64,000 nucleotides of DNA from Vibrio genomosp. F10 str. ZF-129. GTDB taxonomy: Bacteria; Pseudomonadota; Gammaproteobacteria; Enterobacterales; Vibrionaceae. Below are positions 18,521 to 27,606 of this stretch, piece after piece. Positions within the stretch are counted from its first letter, which is position 1, and each line of letters starts with the position of its first letter. The stretch spans positions 246,490-310,489 of the forward strand of contig NZ_AJYQ02000137.1 in NCBI RefSeq assembly GCF_000287055.2, written 5' to 3'. The notes under the pieces were generated by a model. The model did not search any database and was not told the DNA's origin. It worked only from the letters and a program-made list of their open reading frames with translations. The position numbers and the translations under genes were made by a program.

Positions 18521-19879
18521 ATGACTATAATGAATAAATACCAGCTTCCAAGTGATTCAAAGCTGCTGCAATCTGATTTTGTTTTTGGTGTTGCGACATC
18601 GTCTTACCAAATTGAGGGAGGGGTAGCAGAAGGCGGACGCGTCCCATCGATCTGGGATACGTTTTGTAATACGCCGGGCAAAGTTGATAACGGTGACAAT
18701 GGCGACATTGCTTGTGACCACTATCATCTATGGAAACAAGACATTGAAATGATTCAAGGTTTAGGGGTCGATGCGTATCGTTTGTCCATCGCCTGGCCAC
18801 GAATCATGACGCAAGACGGTGTGGTAAACCTTGAAGGGCTTGCCTTCTATGAGCAAATTATCGATGAATGCCATGCACGCGGTATGCAGGTTTATGTGAC
18901 CCTTTATCACTGGGATTTACCGCAATATCTCGAAGATAAAGGCGGTTGGTTAAATCGCGAAACAGCGTACAAGTTTGCAGAATATGCCCAAGCTGTGAGT
19001 GCTCACTTTGGCAACAAGATTGACGTCTACACGACACTTAATGAACCGTTTGTTTCTGCTTTCTTAGGTTATCGCTGGGGCATTCACGCTCCCGGTATTA
19101 AGGGCGAACGTGAAGGCTTCTTAGCTTCACATCACTTGATGCTTGCACACGGTCTAGCAATGCCGATTTTGCGCAGCAATGCCCCTCTCTCCAAACATGG
19201 TGTAGTGTTTAATGCAACGCCGGCTTATCCCGACCGCGCCAAAGACCAGGGGGCGGCAGACTACAACGAAGCTGAAAATTACCACTGGTTTATGGACCCG
19301 GTATTGAAGGGTGAATACCCAGCGGCCGTGGTTGAACGCCAAGCGGTCAATATGCCCATGATCCTCAAAGGGGACTTGGAGATCATTAGCGCGCCAGTGG
19401 ATTACGTCGGTATTAACTATTACTCACGTGATGTGATGCGTTTTAACGAGAACGGTGATAGTGAAAAAGTGACACAAGACGCTGAGCACACGTTCATTGG
19501 ATGGGAAATCTATCCGCAAGGTTTGACCGATTTATTAGTGCGTATCAACCAACGTTACGACGACCTTCCACCACTGTACATCACAGAAAATGGGGCAGCG
19601 GGCGATGATCAGACCGTGATCAATGGCGAAGTGAACGATGAACAACGCGTTCGCTATTTTCAAAGTCACTTGAACGCCGTTGACCAAGCGATTCGAGCGG
19701 GTGTCAGAGTTGATGGTTATTTCGCCTGGAGTTTGATGGACAATTTTGAATGGTCCTTTGGTTATTGCCAACGTTTCGGCATGGTTCATGTCGACTATAA
19801 AACCCAACAAAGAACATTGAAACAGAGCGCAATTGCGTATCGCAATACGCTGCTAGCGCGCGCTGAGGAGAACAAGTAA
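18521..19879 (+). CDS. GH1 beta-glucosidase
   Basis: 452 residues, with no signal peptide, so it acts in the cytoplasm on imported beta-glucosides. GH1 features: N-terminal FGVATSSYQIEGG, acid/base Glu175 in TTLNEP and nucleophile Glu356 in YITENG. The C-terminal WSLMDNFEWSFGY forms part of the aglycone site. Its place between the permease and ATPase genes ties hydrolysis to uptake. The stop codon overlaps the next start by one base (TAATG). Confidence 0.94.
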   Translation: MTIMNKYQLPSDSKLLQSDFVFGVATSSYQIEGGVAEGGRVPSIWDTFCNTPGKVDNGDNGDIACDHYHLWKQDIEMIQGLGVDAYRLSIAWPRIMTQDGVVNLEGLAFYEQIIDECHARGMQVYVTLYHWDLPQYLEDKGGWLNRETAYKFAEYAQAVSAHFGNKIDVYTTLNEPFVSAFLGYRWGIHAPGIKGEREGFLASHHLMLAHGLAMPILRSNAPLSKHGVVFNATPAYPDRAKDQGAADYNEAENYHWFMDPVLKGEYPAAVVERQAVNMPMILKGDLEIISAPVDYVGINYYSRDVMRFNENGDSEKVTQDAEHTFIGWEIYPQGLTDLLVRINQRYDDLPPLYITENGAAGDDQTVINGEVNDEQRVRYFQSHLNAVDQAIRAGVRVDGYFAWSLMDNFEWSFGYCQRFGMVHVDYKTQQRTLKQSAIAYRNTLLARAEENK

Positions 19880-20997
19880 TGGCTAAAGTAGAATTTAAGA
19901 ACATCAAAAAATCTTTTGGAAATGTAGAAGTGGTGAAAGAGTTTGATTTCACGGTTAACGATGGTGAATTTGTGGTTTTCCTTGGCCCATCAGGCTGCGG
20001 TAAATCAACCACGCTTCGTATGCTCGCAGGGCTAGAAGATATTACCTCGGGTGATATTTACGTTGGCGACAAGCACATGAACAAGGTGGATGCGAAAGAT
20101 CGTGACCTTGCGATGGTATTCCAAAGCTACGCGCTTTACCCGCACATGACGGTGTACGAAAACATCGCGTTTGCACTTAAACTGAAAGGCATGCCAAAAG
20201 CGGAAATCGATGCTGAAGTACGTAAAGCGGCAAAAATGCTTGAGCTTGACCCACTTTTAGATCGTAAACCCAAAGAGCTTTCAGGTGGCCAGCGTCAGCG
20301 TGTTGCCATGGGCCGTGCGATGGTGCGTACCCCGAAAGTTTTCTTGTTTGACGAACCGCTTTCAAACCTTGATGCAAAACTGCGGGGTGTCATGCGTGAA
20401 GAGATCAAACACCTTCATCGAGAGCTAAAAACGACCACCATTTACGTCACTCACGATCAAATTGAAGCGATGACCCTTGCTGATCGTATTGTGATTCTTA
20501 AAGACGGTTACGTGGCTCAAGTTGGAACACCAACAGAAGTCTTCCAGCGCCCTGCGAACAAATTTGTGGCTCAGTTCATCGGTAACCCTTCAATGAATAT
20601 GTTGGAAGCCAAGTTAATTGACAAAGAGGGGGAGTACTTTGTTGAACTGGGTGATGTGCATATTCCACTTCCTGAGCGTTTTAAAGCCCATGCCTCTAAA
20701 AATCTCGCGCTTCATTTTGGTGTTCGTCCAACGGATATCCATTTGCGCAAAGAACAAGTGGATCATGATCGCGTGTTGCCTTTCCCGGTGAAAATAAAAG
20801 ATAAAGAGCTACTTGGCGCAAGTATCTTGTTGAAAACGGAAATTGGTCATCAACCGCTTATGGTGGAAACCCAAGCCGCTGAAGTGGACGTTGATAGCCT
20901 CACTATGTACCTAGATCTGGACGCATTCCACCTCTTTGATGCGTTGAGCGAGAACTCGCTAGCCAGCACTAAATCGAGTTCTAAAATCGAGTTCTAA
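19879..20997 (+). CDS. ABC sugar importer ATPase (MalK/UgpC/MsmX type)
   Basis: A 372-residue cytoplasmic ATPase. Walker A GPSGCGKST, signature LSGGQRQRVAMG, Walker B VFLFDEP and the D-loop SNLD are intact. The C-terminal third is the TOBE/OB-fold regulatory region found in CUT1 ATPases. GAGGAG lies just before the ATG. The extreme C terminus (SSSKIEF) comes from a 13-bp tandem duplication that also supplies the stop codon. It completes the importer encoded upstream. Confidence 0.93.
   Translation: MAKVEFKNIKKSFGNVEVVKEFDFTVNDGEFVVFLGPSGCGKSTTLRMLAGLEDITSGDIYVGDKHMNKVDAKDRDLAMVFQSYALYPHMTVYENIAFALKLKGMPKAEIDAEVRKAAKMLELDPLLDRKPKELSGGQRQRVAMGRAMVRTPKVFLFDEPLSNLDAKLRGVMREEIKHLHRELKTTTIYVTHDQIEAMTLADRIVILKDGYVAQVGTPTEVFQRPANKFVAQFIGNPSMNMLEAKLIDKEGEYFVELGDVHIPLPERFKAHASKNLALHFGVRPTDIHLRKEQVDHDRVLPFPVKIKDKELLGASILLKTEIGHQPLMVETQAAEVDVDSLTMYLDLDAFHLFDALSENSLASTKSSSKIEF
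20972..20997 (+). repeat. 13-bp perfect tandem duplication at a stop codon
   Basis: AATCGAGTTCTAA occurs twice without a gap (20972-20984 and 20985-20997). The second copy provides the in-frame TAA that ends the ATPase gene; the TAA in the first copy is out of frame. Confidence 0.9.
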
Positions 20998-21004
20998 TGG
21001 TGAC

Positions 21005-21039
21005 CAGTCCATGAGGTAAAGGCTCACCCTCATGGACTG
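21005..21039. terminator. Hairpin after the importer operon
   Basis: CAGTCCATGAGG (21005-21016) and CCTCATGGACTG (21028-21039) form a perfect 12-bp stem with an 11-nt loop. The downstream sequence is not T-rich, so it may be a 3'-end stabiliser or a weak or Rho-assisted terminator. Confidence 0.5.
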
Positions 21040-21214
21040 TGCCCCATTGCACCTCTACCCCATTACGCCTCAATAAATAGAGTCAGAGTAGGGTTAAAGT
21101 GAAGGCCGCGAATAGAACGCTTTTCCATTAAGATCCCGTTTTTCAATGATGCAGATTGAATTCATACACGTCCTGAGTAATCTGCCTCCCTTGCTTGCTA
21201 ATTTGGGTGTACAG

Positions 21215-22231
21215 ATGATGACAAAAAAAAACAAAACACCGACGGTCTATGATGTGGCAAAACTCGCAGGTGTCTCACCGAGTACCGTGTCGCGTTTTCT
21301 CAATCGCACTACTTATGTCTCTGATGAAAAAAGTCAAAATATTGAACAAGCGATCAAGACCATAGGGTATAAACCAAGCTATCCCGTACAGCAGAAAAGT
21401 AATCGCCGCTCGATGACGATTGGTGTCTTGATTCAACACCCAGAGAGCCCGCACACAAGTCGAATTTTAAACGACATGGAAAAAACGCTTATCGCTCAAG
21501 GGTACTCGCTTGTCATCGCAACGGGACATTGGCAAAGCAAATTGGAAGTGCATGCACTGGAGTATTTGATTAAAAATAATGTCGATGCCGTCATTATTGT
21601 CACGGGTCATTTGAAACCGGATTTGATTGTTAAAACCGCAGAATCGATTCCTGTCGTGACCGTGGGTTACGATGTGGAAGGACCGAACATTCGTAGTTTG
21701 AACTTGAATAATACACTGGGTGGCTATATTGCAACCTTGCATTTGTTGCAGCAAGGGCACGTTAATGTTGCCCACATCAAAGGGCTATCCAATCAACCAG
21801 ACTCTGGAGCGCGTTATGAGGGGTATAAAAAGGCGTTGGCGGAGTCAAATATTAAGGTCAACCCCAAGCTCGTTATGCAAGGGGACTTTAGCTCTGAAAT
21901 TGGCTATGAAAAAACCATCGAGTTGCTGGATTCTAAGGTGCATTTTTCGGCCATTTTTGCTGCCAATGACCAAACCGCTTATGGCGCCATAAAAGCACTC
22001 ACGGATAATGGCTACAAAGTACCTGAAGACATTTCAGTGGTTGGTTTTGATGATCTTCCTGTATCAAAGTATTTCACGCCAGCGCTCACCACACTAAGAC
22101 AGCCTGTTGAAGAGATTGGTGTTGTGTGTGCCGAATCGGTTCTAAATCTATTATCTGGCGAGAGACACGAAGCACGTCTTCCCCCGATTGACTTGATTGT
22201 TAGGCAGTCCACAAAATCGATTTATCGTTAA
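21215..22231 (+). CDS. LacI-family transcriptional regulator, second copy
   Basis: About 338 residues from the ATG at 21215. An in-frame ATG at 21146 would add 23 residues of non-family sequence before the usual TVYDVAKLAGVSPSTVSRFLN helix-turn-helix, so I reject it. The C-terminal effector domain contains IFAANDQTAYGAIKAL and VVGFDDLPVSKYF. The Shine-Dalgarno is weak. It resembles AscG-like regulators but differs clearly from the operon's first LacI gene. It lies between the sugar operon and the aldehyde dehydrogenase gene and could control either. Confidence 0.85.
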   Translation: MMTKKNKTPTVYDVAKLAGVSPSTVSRFLNRTTYVSDEKSQNIEQAIKTIGYKPSYPVQQKSNRRSMTIGVLIQHPESPHTSRILNDMEKTLIAQGYSLVIATGHWQSKLEVHALEYLIKNNVDAVIIVTGHLKPDLIVKTAESIPVVTVGYDVEGPNIRSLNLNNTLGGYIATLHLLQQGHVNVAHIKGLSNQPDSGARYEGYKKALAESNIKVNPKLVMQGDFSSEIGYEKTIELLDSKVHFSAIFAANDQTAYGAIKALTDNGYKVPEDISVVGFDDLPVSKYFTPALTTLRQPVEEIGVVCAESVLNLLSGERHEARLPPIDLIVRQSTKSIYR

Positions 22232-22322
22232 ATTTAAATCACCGAGTAGAACTAATCCTTAGCGAATTTATCAATCTGGCTTATGATTTCCTTAATGCTT
22301 AATCGTCTTGGAGTCTGAGAAA

Positions 22323-23750
22323 ATGGAATTGATCGTCAATAAGTTGTTATTGAGCTGTTTGTGTCAAGAAGGGGATCATTCAATTGCTGTCTTCAATCCA
22401 GCCGATCAGACGGTTTTGGGCCATATCCCTTCTTTATCGCGTTCAGAAATTCACCTAAAAATTGAAAAATCCAAAGCGGCTCAGCAGAAATGGCAGGAAA
22501 AAACTGCGTCAGAACGAAGTGCGGTATTACAGCGCTGGTATCAACTCGTGATAGAAAATGCTGAAGACTTAGCGCGGTTGATGACTCTTGAGCAGGGTAA
22601 GCCGTTAGACGAAGCGAGAGGCGAGGTCATGTATGGCGCTTCATTTATTCAATGGTTCGCTGAGGAAGGTAAGCGTGCTTACGGAGAAACCATCCCAACC
22701 CCCTTAGCCAATAAAAGAGTTATGACGATTCGGCAACCCGTGGGGGTAACTGCCGCGATTACACCGTGGAATTTCCCAATGGCAATGATTACTCGTAAAG
22801 TTGCACCAGCGTTAGCCGCAGGGTGTAGCTGCCTGGTGAAACCGGCAAATCAAACCCCTTTGTCTGCATACGCTCTTGCCGAATTAGCTTACCAAGCCGG
22901 TTTACCGCAAGATTTATTGGCGGTGGTGAATAATCACTCTTCAGCAGAAGTGGGTGACATATTTTGCAGTCATGAAGACATTAAAAAGCTCTCTTTTACA
23001 GGCTCAACAGAAGTAGGCCGAACCCTTATTAAATTGACCGCAAAAACGGTAAAACGAACCTCAATGGAATTAGGAGGCAATGCCCCGTTTATCGTTTTTG
23101 ATGATGCGGATATTGATGCTGCGGTTGCTGGAGCAGTGGCGTCGAAATTTAGGAATGCGGGTCAAACCTGCGTGTGTGCTAATCGTTTTTACATCCATGA
23201 TTCCATTTATGATCAGTTTATTGATAAATTTGTTGCTGCGGTGAGTCAACTGAAAATTGGTAATGGCCTCAAAAATGGCGTATCCATCGGACCGTTGATC
23301 GATAAAAAATCGAAAGAAAAGATAGAAAATTTACTAGAGGAAGCGATATATCAAGGAGCAACGCTTCGTTATGGCGGTAAACGTTTATCTGGAAATTATA
23401 TCCAGCCTACGATATTAACCGACGTTACTCAGGACATGAGCATCGTTAAGCAGGAGATTTTCGGGCCAGTTGCTCCTTTGCTGAGGTTTACTGATATCAA
23501 CGATTTGATTGAAAAAGCCAATGACACGATCTATGGCTTGGCGAGCTACTTTTATACCAAGGATTTGACCCAAGCGTTTTATGTGGCGGAGTCGTTGGAA
23601 TACGGCATGGTCGGTATTAATGAGGGCATTATTTCAACCGAAGTTGCGCCTTTTGGTGGGGTAAAGCAATCGGGCTTTGGTCGGGAAGGGGCAAGGCAAG
23701 GAATGGATGAGTATTTAAATATTAAGTACCTGTGCCTCGGTGGAATGTAA
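22323..23750 (+). CDS. NAD(P)-dependent succinate-semialdehyde dehydrogenase family
   Basis: 475 residues from the ATG at 22323, chosen because GGAG (22310-22313) is well placed; a TTG at 22308 would add five residues. The aldehyde dehydrogenase motifs are complete: ITPWNFP cofactor loop, FTGSTEVG, catalytic Glu249 in MELGG and Cys283 in AGQTCVC. The CVC pair matches E. coli GabD, where the two cysteines act as a redox switch. No gabT transaminase is adjacent, so the physiological aldehyde is uncertain. The gene is only 91 bp after the second LacI gene. Confidence 0.85.
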   Translation: MELIVNKLLLSCLCQEGDHSIAVFNPADQTVLGHIPSLSRSEIHLKIEKSKAAQQKWQEKTASERSAVLQRWYQLVIENAEDLARLMTLEQGKPLDEARGEVMYGASFIQWFAEEGKRAYGETIPTPLANKRVMTIRQPVGVTAAITPWNFPMAMITRKVAPALAAGCSCLVKPANQTPLSAYALAELAYQAGLPQDLLAVVNNHSSAEVGDIFCSHEDIKKLSFTGSTEVGRTLIKLTAKTVKRTSMELGGNAPFIVFDDADIDAAVAGAVASKFRNAGQTCVCANRFYIHDSIYDQFIDKFVAAVSQLKIGNGLKNGVSIGPLIDKKSKEKIENLLEEAIYQGATLRYGGKRLSGNYIQPTILTDVTQDMSIVKQEIFGPVAPLLRFTDINDLIEKANDTIYGLASYFYTKDLTQAFYVAESLEYGMVGINEGIISTEVAPFGGVKQSGFGREGARQGMDEYLNIKYLCLGGM

Positions 23751-23911
23751 GACTTGATCACTCTTAAGGCTTGCTATTGATGAAACAAATGTTTGCGATG
23801 GCTAGAGGACTGGTATTACTTAAGGGCTACTCTTACTTAACGGCTATTCAGCCTTAAAGGGAATAGTGACAAAGAGAGCCGTGATTTAAACGTAAAAGTA
23901 GCAACGTTGTC

Positions 23912-25003
23912 TTATCGCTTTTGTTCGGTTCGTGCGCGATCGGTATCAGCAAATTTCATTTGGTACATATTGTGGTCAGCAATGGATATGAGCTGGTTAA
24001 TTTCTTTCGAATCGTCCGGGTAAATACTCGTTCCGACACTGCACCCTAATCGGGTGTTATAGCCACCTTTAAGGTGTATCGGTTCTTCAAAGCAAGCTTC
24101 AATAAAACCGTTCATTTTACGAATTTCTTCTTGGCTATTTGAGTTTAAAATCAGTGCGAATTCATCGCCGCCCATTCGGTACACTTGGTGGTTTTTTGAT
24201 GGGATCTTGGTCCTGAGTCGCCAAGCTATTTGAGTGAGAGCTTCATCTCCTGCTTGATGACCGAAGCTATCGTTGACGGCTTTAAATCCATTTAGATCCA
24301 AAAGAAACAGTGAAAAAGGCTGATTTTTCTGTTTATGATTTAGAGCTTCAAACAAAGAGAAGCGATTAGAAATCCCAGTGAGCGTATCGGTAAAAGCCAA
24401 TGCTTTATGGTGCTTAGATTCTTGATAATAAATATAACTCACAAGTCCAATGCAGCTGAACAGTAAGAGCATAAGTATGTACTGGATATTGGCGATTTGC
24501 TGCGCCTGTTGCATACGTTCCTTGTGGATGTGGTTTTTCAACCGATAGTTTTGATTAATATAAGCAATCATATCCGCATAAATTTGATTGAGTTGCTCAC
24601 TAATCATCAAGACATCATCTTGAGTTTTTATGTTCTCAAATGGCTCTTCTAGGTTTTGAAATCTAAAGAACAGCGATTCAAAAAAGTCATGAGCCCCTTC
24701 TAAAGACATAAACCCATGAGATTCTTGATTGTAAAGCAGGATGTCAAATCGGCTCCAAGTGAGCTCGTATTTTAGCCATGTTTTCTTATATTCTGCGTCA
24801 CCATCCAATGTATAAGGGGTAATGGCCGTTAGCTCCGATAATTCTTTCGATAACTGAAGTAGAAACCAAGTGGCCTGATTTTGTGAGTTGGTATAAGAGC
24901 GAGTTAATTCGCGTGTTGTCGATAGAATATAGAAGTTCGCGACAATCAATAGTATTGACAGAACAATGAGTAATTTTTTCGATTTAGAGATAAAAGTCTT
25001 CAT
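23912..25003 (-). CDS. Membrane-bound diguanylate cyclase
   Basis: 363 residues. One membrane helix lies at residues 10-28, then a ~140-residue periplasmic region without a recognised fold, a second helix at 173-192, then a GGDEF domain with intact GGDEF at 278-282 (FLLDLNGFKAVNDSFGH upstream). The RxxD inhibitory site is absent (SKNH at that position), so product feedback by that route is unlikely. It should make cyclic di-GMP. It starts 17 bp after the periplasmic molybdopterin-fold gene and is probably co-transcribed, which suggests that protein feeds it a signal. Confidence 0.9.
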   Translation of the reverse strand: MKTFISKSKKLLIVLSILLIVANFYILSTTRELTRSYTNSQNQATWFLLQLSKELSELTAITPYTLDGDAEYKKTWLKYELTWSRFDILLYNQESHGFMSLEGAHDFFESLFFRFQNLEEPFENIKTQDDVLMISEQLNQIYADMIAYINQNYRLKNHIHKERMQQAQQIANIQYILMLLLFSCIGLVSYIYYQESKHHKALAFTDTLTGISNRFSLFEALNHKQKNQPFSLFLLDLNGFKAVNDSFGHQAGDEALTQIAWRLRTKIPSKNHQVYRMGGDEFALILNSNSQEEIRKMNGFIEACFEEPIHLKGGYNTRLGCSVGTSIYPDDSKEINQLISIADHNMYQMKFADTDRARTEQKR

Positions 25004-25020
25004 ACGATATCAACGGTTCT

Positions 25021-25494
25021 TTACGGCTTCGAGTGAATGATAACTTCGTCAATTTGCCAAACCATTTGGTTGTAAAAGACATCGTTAGCAATCTCAGGGT
25101 ACTTGTCTACATTAAAGACCAGCCAGTAAGGGCCTTTATTTCGTACCTTCATTTTTTTTTCGTCCATCATGTAGGCAATGATGGGGTCATATTTCAGAAT
25201 ATCGTCGATATTTGAGTTTGCGGCGTAGTCATTTAATGCAATAAAAGAGACGGAATGAATGCTCTCGGAATCTTTATTCAAATAATCGATTAAATCGATG
25301 ACTCGCATACCTGAATATGATTTTGGTTGTTTGAACCAAGGAAGCTTGGTTGAAAAGGAGCTAACCGGAATATCTTGACTGATTTGTTCGTAGGACAAAG
25401 TTACAACGGCATCATCGCTGCGGATGACCAGAGGCGTCGCCAAAGCTGCAAAACTGAAGAAAAGTAAAAGTATTAGTGAGAAAATCCATTTCAT
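25021..25494 (-). CDS. Periplasmic molybdopterin-oxidoreductase-fold protein
   Basis: 157 residues with a signal peptide (MKWIFSLILLLFFSFAALA). The mature part (VTLSYEQISQDIPVSSFST, YSGMRVIDLIDYL, YWLVFNVDKYPE) resembles the small Mo-pterin-binding fold of sulfite-oxidase-like proteins, although no cofactor-binding cysteine remains in the mature part. Such stand-alone versions often sit next to GGDEF or histidine kinase genes and may bind a ligand rather than catalyse. It is first of two genes with the diguanylate cyclase. Confidence 0.7.
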   Translation of the reverse strand: MKWIFSLILLLFFSFAALATPLVIRSDDAVVTLSYEQISQDIPVSSFSTKLPWFKQPKSYSGMRVIDLIDYLNKDSESIHSVSFIALNDYAANSNIDDILKYDPIIAYMMDEKKMKVRNKGPYWLVFNVDKYPEIANDVFYNQMVWQIDEVIIHSKP

Positions 25495-25671
25495 GCCGTT
25501 AACCTTTAAATCAATAGAACTGCCTAATTAACCTCCGTTTTAAGGTCATGAATTAGACAGTGGATTAATCCTAAGTATAAGGGAACAGCCATTGCTTTAC
25601 ATTAAATAGTAACCAATTAGTCAGTAGTATCACCAATTAATATGCAACAGCGTTGTTTTTGTGAAGTGAAA

Positions 25672-25703
25672 ATAAAAAGAAACCCCGCCGAGGCGAGGTT
25701 TTT
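25672..25703. terminator. Bidirectional terminator
   Basis: AAACC-C-CGCC / GGCG-A-GGTTT forms a GC-rich hairpin flanked by A-rich DNA on the left and T's on the right. In the minus direction it would end the YjiH-family gene, whose stop is 75 bp away. Confidence 0.65.
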
Positions 25704-25777
25704 ATCGGGTTCTATACATCATTCATCATTCATCAGACACAAGAATGCTCATAGACATAAAGATTGAACGGCCGTGT

Positions 25778-27160
25778 TTAGAAGATAATATGTGCCACAC
25801 CTGCGATCACGGGAAGCGTGATCAGAGTTCGAAGTATGAATATCGCAAACAGTTCAAAAATGTTCACTGGGATACGGCTACCGAGTAGCAACGCACCGAC
25901 TTCAGACATGTAAATAAGTTGAGTAACAGACATCGCTGCAATGACAAACCGAGTCATTTCACTTTCTATGGATGCGGCAAGAATAGCGGGGATAAACATA
26001 TCAGCAAACCCAACAACGATAGTTTGCGATGCTTGCGCCGCTTCAGGAATACCTAATAGTTCAAGGAATGGGATAAATGGCTGGCCAAGAACCGAAAATA
26101 CAGACGTATATTCAGCAATAACCAGTGCGACAGTTCCTAAACCCATAACAACAGGAAGTACACCAAAGACCATATCAATGGCATTTTTTACCCCTTCCCC
26201 AAACACTGACTTAAGAGACGTTACTTGCCCTGCTTTAGTTAACGCCAATTCAAGGCCCCAAGAGAAAGTCGAGTGGCCGGCTGGGATCGCATCGGCGTCT
26301 TTGTCACGTTCTGACCCATCAATGAAAGTGTCTTTTTTTCGACTCAGTGGTGGCAATCGAGGAATAATGATCGCAGCAACAAGACCAGCCAGACACACCG
26401 CACCATAAAAAGGAAGAAACAAGTGTTCTAGCTCAACCTGTGCGATGACAACAAGGCTAAAAGTAATCGAAACGGCAGAGAACGTCGTACCGACAACGAC
26501 AGCTTCTCGCTGAGTATAGAATTTATTTTCATACTGCTTACTTGTAAGCAAAATACCGACACTGCCATCCCCAAGCCATGAAGCCATACAATCAATCGCA
26601 CTGCGTCCTGGCAGGTTGAATACAGGGCGCATAATTTTGCTCAGTAGAGTGCCAAATAGCTCAAGCAACCCAAAATTAAGCAAAAGTGGGAGGAGTAAAC
26701 CGGCAAAAATAAACACAGAAAAAAGCGTAGGTAATAAGCCTTCTAAAACTAACCCGCCAGTATTTTCTTCCCAAATGGCCGTCGGACCAACTTGGAAAAA
26801 AGTCATCAATACCGCACAGCCACCCACAAGCCGAACCGCTAACCATAATGGTGAAGGGCTAAATAGGCCGTGCAAAAAAGCATTGTTCTTAATAAAGGTT
26901 GGTTGGTAAACCTTATAAACCAAAGATGCAATAGCCATGAAAGCAATGATTGACGCAATGATTGCGACAAGGTGATCGCCAAACAGAGCTTGAATTGACT
27001 TAGCAAGCACTGCGACAGGGATAGTCAGATTGCCATCATAGCTAATAGGCGCCATGAATAGGAATAAGCCGACGAGCGACGGGATGAAGAACATCCAAAA
27101 GTTGCCCTTGTGTTTCGGCGTTTCAATTGATTGAGTTTGATTATTCATTGTTTTGCTCAT
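25778..27160 (-). CDS. YjiH-family (nucleoside-recognition/Gate domain) membrane protein
   Basis: About 460 residues and ten or more hydrophobic segments, with a hydrophilic loop near residues 270-300. Conserved stretches such as PGRSAIDCMASWLGDGSVG and GFADMFIPAILA match the YjiH group of Gate-domain proteins. Their transported substrate is not established; nucleosides have been suggested only by domain similarity. A TTG at 27175 would extend the frame by five residues; ATG 27160 is preferred. No partner gene is adjacent. Confidence 0.8.
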   Translation of the reverse strand: MSKTMNNQTQSIETPKHKGNFWMFFIPSLVGLFLFMAPISYDGNLTIPVAVLAKSIQALFGDHLVAIIASIIAFMAIASLVYKVYQPTFIKNNAFLHGLFSPSPLWLAVRLVGGCAVLMTFFQVGPTAIWEENTGGLVLEGLLPTLFSVFIFAGLLLPLLLNFGLLELFGTLLSKIMRPVFNLPGRSAIDCMASWLGDGSVGILLTSKQYENKFYTQREAVVVGTTFSAVSITFSLVVIAQVELEHLFLPFYGAVCLAGLVAAIIIPRLPPLSRKKDTFIDGSERDKDADAIPAGHSTFSWGLELALTKAGQVTSLKSVFGEGVKNAIDMVFGVLPVVMGLGTVALVIAEYTSVFSVLGQPFIPFLELLGIPEAAQASQTIVVGFADMFIPAILAASIESEMTRFVIAAMSVTQLIYMSEVGALLLGSRIPVNIFELFAIFILRTLITLPVIAGVAHIIF

Positions 27161-27606
27161 GTTACTACTAGTCAAATTTTGCTCATATCCGTAGCGAAAA
27201 AATGTCTAAACATCCTTATTGTTTTACTGGTGGCAAGAATAACGATAAAGGTTCTCCTGTGCAAGAATATTCATTAAATATCGCTAAATATTCAGTTTCT
27301 ATCTCTATGTGTCTGACTTTTAGGTGTATTTAGTATTGTTTGTATAAAGAATGTTGGTATTTTGTGTGGTTTTTGGATTTGATACTCTAGGGGTATTCAA
27401 AGCAAGAAACCATTGTTCGGACGGATAGGCTCCCTCACAGATTATTTTGATGAACCCACAGCTGAAGTCAGTAATATGAATTGACGCTTTATTTACCAGC
27501 CGCTTACCTTTAACCCATAGGGCACACACAAATTGTGATAGCGTATCGTAAAGTATAGAATACCACTCACTGCTCCTTCTCCCTTATGTTGTTAGAGTCT
27601 TTGGCC
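27161..27606. other. Gene-free stretch between YjiH-family gene and a hypothetical gene
   Basis: About 445 bp between divergent genes, AT-rich, with the YjiH and hypothetical-gene promoters expected inside. A 69-codon minus-strand ORF at 27320-27529 has no ribosome site or recognisable family. No clear operator or terminator was seen. Confidence 0.6.

Noticed and set aside
27320..27529. 69-codon minus-strand ORF
   Set aside because: AT-rich intergenic sequence, poor start context, no motif.
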